A stretch of 64,000 bases of DNA, taken from the NCBI GenBank assembly GCA_948099385.1, contig CANUEZ040000113.1, forward strand, positions 9,498,501 to 9,562,500, written 5' to 3'. The first letter of the stretch is position 1; each line of letters begins with the position of its first letter. A model generated the notes under the pieces. It was not told the DNA's origin. It ran no database searches and saw only the letters and a list, made by a program, of their open reading frames with translations. Positions 1-8,968 of the stretch are shown here, piece by piece. This stretch comes from Fasciola hepatica (lineage: Eukaryota; Platyhelminthes; Trematoda; Plagiorchiida; Fasciolidae). The position numbers were made by a program, and so were the translations under genes.

Positions 1-778
1 AATTCTTCACAGAATTATTAAAATACCTTTATAAGTCACTATATCAGATCTCCGCCACAGGTCTTAACCCCATGTCCACTCTTTAACCTGCTTTCCTATC
101 ATTCAGTCACCGGCCAACCTAAACAGAACAATCACCTGAATCATATTACACTCACCTGCAAATTTCCAACTTTTACACCACCAAATTTGCTGGATGAAGC
201 TCCTATGCTGTATCCCCTACAAGTGCATTTCCCCTGTTTTACCGAAACTAGTTTTCCATGTTTTCAGCTATTGATTTTTGTGCGGCTGTTGTGAAGATTC
301 CCTCCTCAACGTTTCTCGTGGTTTTTTCCTGGAAGCATTTTCTCCAATTTTGGAGACATTTCTATTCTTCCGACAAATACGTATCAGTCATCGCCAATGA
401 CCCTGTACTTCGGTCATCATTGTTTTTTTCGGCAACCTCTCTCTCTAGCCACTATAGTTTGAAAATGTTTTGATAGGATCCGAGTTAACCATGGTATTTA
501 AAGTCCTTGCCTTTACGGCTCCACGTATCCCAATCGCCCGGCCAGCTCAGCTTGAGCCTAGATTATTTGAATAATAGACCTCGATATTTCCATATGCCGG
601 GAAGTCGCTTGCATCCCTACTAAAAACGTAAAGCTGTTCTATACGCAAACGCCCAATCAATTATCCAGGACTCTCGGTTGTGGCCTCACTTGTACCATAC
701 TAAAGAGCAATCGAGCATGTTTCTCGCTTCTAGAAATAAGCCGGAAACATTGTCGAAGAGAATCGACAACCTATCGTA
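1..778. other. unassigned sequence upstream of a LINE fragment
   Basis: I see no recognisable gene or repeat here. One short open frame (258-473, plus, 71 codons) has no motif I know and no splice or promoter context, so I treat it as chance. Confidence 0.4.
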
Positions 779-1300
779 AGCAAGAGGCTAATAAGCCTCA
801 CCAGTGCAAGTGGCAGAGTCTTCGAGGGCAAAGTGAAAAGCACAATTTTGACCCATTTTAACCACAATAGGCTTCCTGTCACCAGCAAAAGTGGCTTCTT
901 CCCTGGCCGATTGTGCATTTGTATTATACTGGCTGCTTTAGATAGTTTGACACAGGCCTACGACGACCCTCTAAATCTCATGTCCATTTATCGACTTTGC
1001 CAAAGCTTCTAGTACTATCCCGCATATCCAGCTCGTCTATGGGCCTAGAGCACGCCCCATCTTTGGTCGCATAATCTCCTTCATTGAGATTCTCCTAAGT
1101 GAGCTCACCTTCTCTGTTCGTATGGGTAAACCTCAGTCTGTACGTGCACTCATCAATATGAATGTCCCCCAGGGCTCAGTCCTTGGTCATCTCTATTCCT
1201 TCTTTACCACAACAAAACCTTAATGTAGTCTTGGCTGGCATAGTAACGTAAGGGGTTGATGGCGTATTCTGGGATAAAGATGCTAACTCAGTGCAGCCAG
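779..1300 (+). pseudogene. LINE reverse transcriptase fragment, CR1/Jockey type
   Basis: This is the middle of a non-LTR retrotransposon RT. Reading from about 782, the frame opens with KRLISLTSASGRVFEG, matching the conserved 'RPISLTS' block. It continues with FFPGRLC and LDSLTQAY, then PFIDFAKASSTIPHIQL (RT motif A, where DFAKA carries the first catalytic Asp) near 985-1040, and MNVPQGSVLGHL (motif B, usually GVPQGSVLGPL) near 1160-1195. The frame stops at about 1222. A weak continuation to about 1300 resembles the usual KIWR region, but no YADD box survives. No endonuclease is present, so the copy is 5' truncated. The motif wording and part of the DNA match the LINE at 13,990-16,110, and both are followed downstream by repeat A, so they are probably one family. 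It is a dead copy. Confidence 0.8.
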
Positions 1301-1384
1301 CCATTGTCTCTCTCGAGCTCTGGTGAGCTGGTTGCATCCAAGCAACTTGTCAAGGATACCAACGAGTGGGAGAGCCTTGGCCCA

Positions 1385-1414
1385 ACTTTGGGCTACTTTG
1401 GGCTACTTTGGGCC
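1385..1414 (+). repeat. short tandem repeat, 10-bp unit x3
   Basis: The unit ACTTTGGGCT occurs three times in a row, the last copy ending in C. It is too short to be a satellite and is probably a replication-slippage product. Confidence 0.8.
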
Positions 1415-1534
1415 AATGATGGACTAAACCATTAGAAGCAGTGGGCAACGCTACCGGGGGCCCATTCGGGATCGTATTGTGATACTTCCAAAGTGTAAAA
1501 CGATGGCTGGAAATGGATACCTTTTCTCCTCCTA

Positions 1535-2030
1535 TCCCATCTGAATTGCCCACTTACTGATCCATACGCCCACCACTCATCATCACCATCGCAGCTAATA
1601 ATTTACCACTGGTTGAACACACTTGGGAAAGCTCAAAAGCTCATAAAGATAAAACACCGAAAATTTGTACGAATTCGTGATTCAATGCTTCATTTATTCA
1701 AATCTGTTAGGCAATGGTCGTCATCGTTGTGTTATGTGGTTACCGGTCCTAAAATTTCAGAATGTATAGAGGTGAGGGAGTCGAACTTGAAGGAGCTTCG
1801 AGGAAGAAAACCTTCTCACGTGCAGACTTCAACGATGGATTGACTGGAAACTGATTTTGAAAAAGGGGAGAAATATCTGATAAGCAATATATCAAAGCAA
1901 TTAATAACAGTGATAAAGGAAAAGATCGGAAAATCGGGAAACGTTGCGGTGGACAACGCGGATGCTTATTCCACGTAGAATAGGGTTGAAATGTGAAACT
2001 ACGAATAAATTGTGGTCTAAATCTTAGGAA
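1535..2030 (+). repeat. dispersed repeat A, copy 1
   Basis: The core (about 1709-2030) has a direct-orientation partner at 16,912-17,225. By eye the last 190 bases differ at only about four positions, while the first 140 bases differ at roughly one in ten. Weaker similarity extends upstream to about 1535 (partner about 16,725), including a shared CATACGCCCA block. In both places the repeat lies downstream of an RT of the same LINE family, so it may be that family's 3' untranslated tail or a short element sharing it. I see no protein coding in it; the 1613-1843 frame is not conserved in the partner. Confidence 0.85.
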
Positions 2031-2039
2031 AACTTTGAT

Positions 2040-2400
2040 TTCAAGTAGGCTATAATTTGTCAGTCATAGGTTTGCTTTAGGAAGTTTTTATTACACCGTG
2101 AGAATGGAACAGTTCAAGAACTAAAAGCAACGTGAAAGTTACTTCAAAGAAAGTATTAGCTTAAGTACCCAAGTTCTCCCCTTGGATCTTTGTGAATTCT
2201 TGGGTTGATAAACCAACGCTTCATACCTTTCATTGACTGACACCGATTTTCCCTCGAACTTGGGGGCGGAAAGAACAAAGTCTGAAAGAGCCTTCGAGAT
2301 CTGCGGCGTAATCCATCTTGTCTCTGATTATTTATGTACAATAATCATTTGCACTCTGGTTTCATTATTAGCGACCGTTTTCCCTAGTTCCGTGGTAACT
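2040..2400. other. unassigned spacer
   Basis: I see no gene or repeat between repeat A and the first recognisable Bel/Pao remnant. Confidence 0.4.
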
Positions 2401-2427
2401 GCTGCGCAGTGAATTTCATACTCTCAG

Positions 2428-2870
2428 TTGTGTTTTACCGACAACAACCAACTATTTGCCATACACGAGGAGCTTCATGGGACCTCTCAAATTTACGGGC
2501 ACTGTGGTGCAAACACTACTGACGAATCTTTAAAGAACAGAGTAAAAAGAATCTTCGAAATATCTCAAGGCCACATAAAGAAGCATCCCCCGGTTGAAAA
2601 ATCCTTTTATGAAGACAGAATGTCGTCAAAGTGAGTATGCCCTCCGTTATGGGATGTAACATACGTCAGTTGATGGAAAATTTATCTGATTTATCCATCA
2701 CCGTTCGTAGCCAGCAACAAAAGCGGCTGGGTGAACTTTTGATCCAAGAAAGTTGGCTGATCCGTGGATTTGAGGCCGAATTTTGCAACATTGATTGTTT
2801 CGTGCCTTTTCGGATGGACTGGCCGGTCCTTTACAGAAGTCGCATCATTGGGATAATTACCCTCGTCTGA
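2428..2870 (+). pseudogene. Bel/Pao reverse transcriptase remnant
   Basis: The frame at 2428-2634 contains HCGANTTDESLKNR and then VEKSFYEDRMSS. In Bel/Pao RTs a 'CANYALRRTA' block is followed about 20-25 residues later by FYVDD, whose two Asp residues bind metal. Here FYED-R keeps only one acidic residue of the pair, so the enzyme would be dead. A -1 shift leads into the overlapping frame 2631-2870, where CNIRQLMENLSDL may match the helix that follows FYVDD. I see nothing clearer than this, and the link to Bel/Pao depends on the downstream remnants. Confidence 0.4.
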
Positions 2871-3599
2871 GATCAACGACGCAGGCTATTTCGGAGTTGG
2901 TTTACTCACCACATGGCACACTTCAGTGTCTGCGTCCTTCAGTGCGAGCCCAAGATTTTGAGTCATTGCAGGTTACCCTTTATCTCCCATTGTTATATTT
3001 CTCCTTAAAGTGATACCCATGAACTTGATGAATTATGTGATACTTTTTCCATGTTCCCTCCTAACGGCTCGGATTTATCCCTTCCTGTGATTCCTGGTGA
3101 TTCTAATATATCCGACGCCGGCTTTCCCACAACACCTGGGCCGAGATAAATCTCTGTCCGTCCAGCCAGATTTGAAGCCCATTTAGACCTTTCTTTTGTT
3201 ACCGATCCAAAAGTGTCCCACTCTGATTATCATTCACCGGGGAAAGTTCGGACCTGCGGTCAGCACATTTTTTTCTGCTATTTACTGAGCGAATAACGGT
3301 AGGCGGTTTGGGCAGTGTAGCGGCCGGGGAGTAGAAAAGCCAGCGTACCCCGTGCAAAAGAACTATAACGAAAATCCTTCCAAATGTTCCACCTACTTTG
3401 TGGATATGAAAATGTGTTCGACAATACGTTACTAAGCTAGCCCATGCACACCACTCCTACAAGTTCTTTATTTTGTGTAAAACTATCAAGCTTAAGCCAC
3501 GGGAAGTTGAACTTTTGGGTTTTACTGTTACGTCTAATTGGTCGCATACTTGAAGCCTGCATACACTTGTGCATTTTCGATCTTAAACTTGGTGCAGTA

Positions 3600-3740
3600 G
3601 AAATCATGTTTTATTCTCATTCTGGTTTTAAAATTGGCGTGAACTGGCTACGGGTTGTCTCAGCTGCAATTCTTATGACTTACAACTTATTCCAAGAGTA
3701 CTTTTAGCTTGTGTTTCAGTTCAGCGACTGGGGTTGCTGC
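3600..3740 (+). pseudogene. Bel/Pao pol segment around the YDPLG landmark
   Basis: After SGFKIGV near 3622, a frame change gives RELATGCLSCNSYDLQLIP and then RVLLACVSVQRLG. Bel/Pao polyproteins typically read 'F-FKI ... PATRRG-LS-SS-YDPLGL-AP-LL ... LQRL' between RT and RNase H. The order of FKI, the R-x-AT-x-G-C/L, the YD box, LL and QRL agrees over about 45 residues. YDPLG has become YDLQL. The surrounding frames (3444-3707 and 3734-3964) are otherwise unrecognised. Confidence 0.5.
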
Positions 3741-4363
3741 CAACAATTGTCGAGGTGGATTTTACGTCACAAGTCAATTGTTCAGTAGCTCAGAGCAGCC
3801 GAAATGGTTACTGGGCTTCCGACCTTTTGGTCATCTCAGGCAACTTCCTCCCGGGCTGCTTCCGGAGTTTCCTGAGCCGAAATAATCGGTATCGTAAAGG
3901 TTTTAATGTCTACAAACTTCCAATAGCTTCTAAAAGCTGCTATTGCACAACAAAGTTTTGCTAACACGTCTCGCATGTCCACCGAATTTTCTATCGACTC
4001 CAAACCGATCTCGGATCTGACACAAGGTTATTCTTCTTTAACGATTGGTTGAGAGAAGAAACATGCTTTTATGCGCTTGCTTGTCCTTGGTTGACCCAGT
4101 AATTGCCGGTGTCTCCTGAGTACGTGGTTGTGACAACAAGCCAGAAGGGGCATGTCGGTTGTGTCATTTTCCTTATGAAATTCGTGGCTCTCGGCTTGCT
4201 CCTCGGCCTACAGTGGTTAGGAGGTAACAAATTTAGGACTTGTAGTCTCAGCTGGTACGACTTCTCACTCATGACACACTAGTCATTCCGGCAAACATTT
4301 CATAAACTTTTGCCAATGCATTTTTCCTTCTGTAAGTTTGGATCCCATGCCAGTAAGAGAGCT

Positions 4364-4600
4364 TCAAAACTGGCCTAACACATCCTGTATGTGAGTAAAA
4401 CTGCACCAGATTCCCAGAGCACTGTAGTCATTAAGCTGAGCGGTTCGTCCTTTGCTTCGACCGCTGCCGAAGTGCTCTTGTCTGGCTAATTCAATGTTTT
4501 TTGCAAACTCGAACTCTGTGCAGTTTATCATGGCTGCCAGGTCATCCACATACATGAGAAGCAACAGTGGTTCTAGCGCGGAGCTAAGCTTTACGCCGCT
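4364..4600 (-). pseudogene. possible LINE RT fragment, antisense inside the Bel/Pao element
   Basis: Read on the minus strand, about 4600 to 4364 gives SSALEPLLLLMYVDDLAAM. This resembles the LINE 'GSVLGPLLFLLYVNDLPA' block more than the isolated YVDD box of an LTR element, because the preceding SALEPLLLL fits motif B. Downstream is a poor match to the usual FADD region. If correct, it marks a nested insertion in the opposite orientation that helps explain the stretched Bel/Pao spacing. The alternative is a chance resemblance of about 20 residues. Confidence 0.3.
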
Positions 4601-5039
4601 GCATTATTGGGGCAGTGTGCGCATGGTGTGCTTGATCGGCCTGACGAAGGCTGTACTACCGAGGTGACCTTCTATGTGTCTCAGCCTGTGGGGCTGCCTC
4701 ACTTCTCCTCAGTTTGGCCATCAAGAAATGGTTTACCGAGCCACAGGCAGTTTTGGGTGTCTTAGTACCATGCCATCGCTTGCCTGTCGTGGTGTAACCC
4801 TCTGGCGACCTCTTTCAAAGTTGTAGCAGGCGAGTTAGACAGGATCCGCCACTAGCGGGCCGGCGCTGCCAGTTCGCGGCCAGCCATTGGTTCACTTAGT
4901 GCCCCACTCCTCCAGCATTTAGAATACGGTTGATTACGAGCTAACGGGACAGTTTTGCTGGAACCGCCTTCTCATATGCCACCTCTGCGAAGGGGGATCA
5001 CCTACGCACCCCTTAACCGGCCGGAAGTTCCTTCCTGTC

Positions 5040-5110
5040 CACGGGTGCACTGCATATCTTTATTGATGGTTCAGCTAGTACGCTGGTCAGCGCTTATGGA
5101 ATAGCAGAGT
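5040..5110 (+). pseudogene. RNase H-like start of the Bel/Pao element
   Basis: The frame reads ALHIFIDGSASTLVSAYGI, resembling the Bel/Pao RNase H opening 'ELHGFADAS-KAYGA-VY', with the first catalytic Asp kept as IDGS. A stop follows within a few codons. From here to about 5900 several frames are open (5366-5548, 5353-5730 minus, 5708-5899), but none shows a motif I can name. Confidence 0.35.
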
Positions 5111-5934
5111 GAAAATCATTCGGTCCCGCTGTCTGTTTCCTGTTCAGCCTGCTTAGCATCAGCTCAACCTCATCTGCCCTAATATCGACTATATTCATTC
5201 ATCCGGTTTATTGCGTTTCCATGCTGTCTCCCGTCGTCCCTTGTGTGCTCTCGCACAAGGGAATTGCACATTGTGTTTTCGACGTTTATACTGATTACAA
5301 GAACCACGGAGGCTCTCGCTGTGCTTTAGGCAAAACGAACTTATTGTAAGCCCTAGGACATATCTTTGCTGTGCGTGGTGAAGAAACTGCTCATCTTGCT
5401 TGGCATTCTCACTGACTCTCGAGGACACGCTTTTGGGCCCTCACATACTTCAGCATACTTTGGTTTCCAGCTGCTGGTCGATAGCGACCCCAAGCTGCAC
5501 TCTGCGGTTTTGCTCCGGCAGACTAGCTTGAACACCATGAAGTTATAATTATTCCGAGTCGGGCCGATTTGCCGATTAGTTTTAGGAGGTCTTAGATTGT
5601 GATCCACATCTTTTACGGTATCGGATGGGGAATGCTCTAGCAGGCTCTGACTGCTGCTTCTCCAATGGAGGCAACTATTAACCTCCCGAGGTTCCTTAGG
5701 GTCTTGTTTGTCACCCAAGGAAGGGCCCATGCATCGAAGGCCTGGTGACCATAAGTTAAGTTCTTTTATTTACCTCTTCCGAACTCCTGAGGGACCCCGA
5801 CAAAAGACCGCTCGCCGCGTATCTCGGAGACATGTGGTGGAATTCAAGTTAAATGAGGTTCTGAGGAATTATTCCCCTCCCCACTTTCCAGTCATCTAAC
5901 TTTCAGCTCACTCGAATATTATTAATGAACGGGT

Positions 5935-6500
5935 ACATAAAAGATCGGGAAATATTTGAGCTTCGGCCTCTCATCCGCGAACTACTTTGAGAATTCAAGA
6001 CAACACTAGGTCGAACCGGCTCAAAAGGTAGCCTTTTCGTCGACGGGCTTGGCCGAATTAGTTTTTGAATGAGACTTATAGGATCTACAAGTTGGAATAA
6101 CCACTTATCATAATGGGTGTCGGTCGAGCAAAAGGGCCCTCACAACTATTTTCGGACGAGTTGAAATCCTTCAGAGTTAAATTCCGGGATGCCTGTAAGG
6201 CTGCCATGGTTAGACACTTGATCATTCGAATTTACTCATCTGGTGCCGAGTTTGGCTACCGCGTTAGCATAAGATATATTCGAGGCTTACAAAGGATATG
6301 GGGAGGCGCAAGAACACTTGCGTCTTTGGGGAATATAAAGCTTCCCTGGCTCGCTGTTCAGAATTTTCATTGGTTTTCAGGTCAGATCAAAGGGTATGGA
6401 GGATATAGCTCGATTAGTATCCCGGGATCTCAGGGCTTATATTCTCTGGTTACCCGCCCAGGCTGCAATAGTCGCTCTTGGGGCAATAGCCACTGAGACT
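5935..6500 (+). pseudogene. Bel/Pao integrase N-terminal region
   Basis: EIFELRPLIREL (about 5950-5990) and SLFVDGLGRISF (about 6030-6066) fit the Bel/Pao lead-in 'LRPLSPFLD-DGLLRVDGRLGRA'. In the frame 6113-6496, HLIIRIYSSGAEFGYRVS followed by RIWGGARTLASL (about 6214-6330) fits the zinc-binding region 'HLI-R-YHE--GH-GV ... FWI--AR--VR'. The histidine expected in GH has become EF, and no Cys pair or DDE catalytic core can be seen downstream. The 127-codon open frame is therefore a relic, not an intact protein. Confidence 0.5.
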
Positions 6501-6945
6501 TCCTCGTTTCATCGGTGCACCTACCTAAATGACTAAGAATACGGTAGAGCATTAGAAAGAATAAAAACAAGAGCAAGAAGAACAGCAAAGGGAGTACAAA
6601 AAGTCGGATGATGAATAAAGGCAGGAGAGATGAAAATTCCGGGGGAAACGAAACGCATGTAGGTTAGGAATTTGGTTGAAGAGAAAATTCGCTGTGCTGA
6701 GTCCTTACCCAAAATGCGAAAGATGAGCCAACCCTCACAAAAAGCCGGACATTTTGGCTAGCTGCCTTCGCAGGCCTGAAATCAACCTCGTTGGATGTTT
6801 TTATTTTGAATCGAAAACAGTTTAAGAACCGGATACTCGATGTCTGATTATGGTTGAATACACCAAGGTGAGTTGTACGGTAACAAAAAAAGCACGGAAG
6901 CGCATTTTCCTACCAAGAAGCTGATTCCACGTATAAGCCCCTTGA
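6500..6945. other. unassigned spacer between Bel/Pao and Penelope-like elements
   Basis: I see no recognisable gene. The plus strand is purine-rich around 6550-6680. Confidence 0.4.
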
Positions 6946-7014
6946 ACTAAACGTGTAAGGATTCTCTCGGCGAAATGTATTTGTTTACCAACAGCGTAAT
7001 CAAAATCGTTAGTA

Positions 7015-7062
7015 GGTTGTCGACGTTTCGGACACCACGAGTGGCCGTTTTCAAGACTGGTT
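7015..7062 (-). ncRNA. degenerate hammerhead-ribozyme-like core in the PLE 3' region
   Basis: The minus strand, about 7060 to 7021, reads CTTGAAAA, then CGGCCAC-TC-GTGG-tgt-CCG, then AAACGTC. Hammerhead ribozymes have CUGAUGA, a stem II hairpin, then GAAA. Here the hairpin (CGGCCAC pairing with GTGG and CCG) and the following GAAAC are present, but CUGAUGA appears as CTTGAAA. PLEs are known to carry hammerhead motifs in their terminal regions, so position supports the call. The core as written should be inactive. I did not verify stems I and III. Confidence 0.45.
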
Positions 7063-7387
7063 TTATAACCGAGTAAAACTGGCTTGATAGCTTAGAGCAA
7101 CTGAGCGTTAGCCACAGCGTGTTTGTGTGCTGGTCTCTGTGTCTGTGATGTTGTTTAATGCAAGGGGCAAGAGGGGGAACCTCCGTCCATACCATGTGTC
7201 CGTGATAGTGGGGTCATTTGGGGTCAACAAGATGTTACGATCCGTTTTGGTGTTTATCTAGCCGTGTCGTAACTGCCATCGGTATGTCTAAAATCTCTGC
7301 TCCATCTTTGAGGTTGAGACAAGATTACTGGGCTTTAATTGCCGGAGCCTTCACGCAGAGACTCTTGGTGAACTTTCAAAGCTAACA

Positions 7388-7810
7388 CTAGAGGATTCTG
7401 GTGTTTTCGTAGTTGACTGTGTGGTTTTCGGATATGACGTGAAATGCGACTGCAGAGTCGCGCTCCAACTTCCTCAAAGCCATTTGGTTTCCCGGTCTGC
7501 ATTTTTCTCTACTTTTAAATTCTGCGATTCTGGTTTTGACCTGTCTGCTTCGTTGTCCAGTGTGCTGAGCAGAGCAGTCTTTGCGGTTGATCATGTATAC
7601 ATAAGTGTTATGTTCGCTCATGCGTTGTAGTTTATCGATTCGTGTGAGATGACGTCGCAACGCGCTATCTTTTTGGGAGAAAACGCGAACACCGTACACA
7701 TTTAATTCTTTTCTGATTGCCTCCGATGTGCCTGATCTGTAATTGATGCCAACGAGTGTTAGCAAGTCTACGTCCCTTTTGTCGTGTGGTGCTGACTTGT
7801 TTCTCAACAC
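7388..7810 (-). pseudogene. GIY-YIG endonuclease domain of the Penelope-like element
   Basis: Within a 140-codon frame, NTYVYMINRKDCSAQHTG is followed by QRSRQVKTRIAEFK. This matches the GIY-YIG domain of PLEs, 'VY-I-C--C-A-YIG-TGR-LKTR--EH'. The first 'GIY' part is YVY, and 'YIG' has become HTG, which removes one of the two signature tyrosines. RQVKTRI keeps the conserved arginine. Upstream in the frame, LNVYGVRVFSQKDSALRRHL is part of the region before the domain. The C-terminal HVISENHTVNYENTRIL fits the 'H--E--H-IDW' end of the domain. Confidence 0.85.
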
Positions 7811-7818
7811 ATGGGTTA

Positions 7819-8060
7819 CTAGTCCTCGTTTTGAAGGACGATAAGTAAGTTTTGCATTTCCCGTTTATGGGTGACACCGCCGTTGCATAATTTGTCGACT
7901 TTGTTGATTAGTAACGATACGAGTGCCCTTTTTATACATTGTGGATTGGCCAAGTTAAAGTCCAGATATCTGCCGGAATGTGTAGGTTTCCTGTGAATGC
8001 TCACTGTAAACCTACGAAAGTTGTTCGCCTGTAGTCGACAGTCAAGGAAACTGATGACTC
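7819..8060 (-). pseudogene. Penelope post-RT linker
   Basis: The frame reads MSIHRKPTHSGRYLDFN, then CIKRALVSLLINKVDKLC and LLIVLQNED. PLE proteins carry 'VYRKPTHTDRYLNF-S-HP---KR-VV--L--RA--L' directly after the RT, so the match is good. The linker connects RT to the endonuclease. It ends in a stop at 7819, while the next block overlaps it in another frame, so there is a frameshift between linker and endonuclease. Confidence 0.82.
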
Positions 8061-8139
8061 TGTCAGTGCTCTCAGTCTTCTTTGTGAATTGAATCGAAGT
8101 AGACTGATTGTTGGGACACTGTAGATGACCATGTTTATG

Positions 8140-8968
8140 TTATGATTCCAGAATTGCAAACAAATCGTCTACATATCTGACGTGGACTCGTGGTGGATTG
8201 TGAAATGCGGCCAATGCTTTAGATTCGATTGAATGTTAGAACAAATTAGTTGCAATGGATGATGCAGGAAAACTCATGGCCACGCCGTCAGTCTGTCTGC
8301 ACAAGGATTGGTTAAATGTGAATAAGGTGGAAGTGAAGCACATTTCAAAGCCAGCGATAGTATCAGTTGGATTCAACGGACATCTGTTTTCTAAGGTGGT
8401 GTCACTGATCAATATGGCGTGTAAAAATTCAATACTGTCTTTATTGGGCACGCCTGCGTAAAGAGATGTCACATCAAAACTCACCGCTGTTTCGTCTTTT
8501 TCTTATACGACAGTCTTCAGAATGCGGGAGGAGTCAAAGGCAACACTTATGTGACTTATCACCATTTTTTGGTAGGCTTTATTAGTGTACTGATGTATTC
8601 GGATAATTATGGGTCGCACAAGGCGTGTAATCCGCGATTGGTCGGAGAGATGTGCCGGATTTGTAGATTTTTGGTAGTTTATAAAATCTTCCAGGTCTGT
8701 CTGTTTTCGGATTCAAAGCAAACTGTAGAGACGTCCTCAGCTTTTCTTTCAGCCCCGGAAAGTATTTACTTACCTGTCTTTGTTTCGTTCGGTGTGGCCT
8801 TGGCTTTTTTTCTCCAGTTCTTTCGTATGGTTCGTCTTCCAAGTGTTGTCAAACCTTCGATTCGTAGTCTGACCTATTAGGAACGACTATAGTGTTGCCT
8901 TTGCCATCTTTTGTGATGTGAATCGGATTGTCAATTCGTAATGTGGTTAGTGCCTTCTGCTTGTCCAT
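8140..8968 (-). pseudogene. Penelope-type reverse transcriptase
   Basis: A start-like ATG at 8968-8966 opens MDKQKALTTLRIDNPIHIT, then DGKGNTIVVPNRSDYESKV, matching the PLE 'ADKG-TVV--R-DY' block, followed by an in-frame TGA at about 8849. The same frame continues to 8582 with RFYKLPKIYKSGTSLRPI, the PLE signature 'R-YGLPKIHK-G-PLRPI'. In 8484-8236, MSFDVTSLYAGVP is motif A and DGVAMSFPASSIATNLF is motif B (usually GVAMGSP-SP--ANL). RYVDDLFAILES at about 8190-8150 is motif C, with both metal-binding Asp residues kept. The catalytic residues survive, but at least one stop and frame changes separate the blocks. Confidence 0.88.

Larger units (their letters stand above)
2400..6500 (+). mobile_element. 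decayed Bel/Pao LTR retrotransposon
   Basis: Several short remnants occur in the order expected for Bel/Pao pol: an FYVDD-like RT box (about 2606), the region before and including the family's 'S-x-YDPLG' landmark (about 3620-3715), an RNase H-like start (about 5050), and the integrase N-terminal zinc region (about 6030-6340). The spacing is stretched: about 1.1 kb from the RT box to the YDPLG region and 1.35 kb from there to RNase H. Both distances are two to three times normal, which suggests internal insertions. One candidate is the minus-strand fragment at 4364-4600. I could not find LTRs. Each remnant is weak alone; their order and common strand make the case. Confidence 0.5.

Noticed and set aside
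4364..4564. YVDD box read as a Ty1/copia reverse transcriptase
   Set aside because: The residues before it (SALEPLLLL) fit the LINE 'GSVLGPLLF' block better, and no copia integrase or RNase H wording is nearby.
5353..5730. 125-codon minus-strand frame
   Set aside because: No domain, and it runs antisense through the Bel/Pao region with competing frames on both strands.
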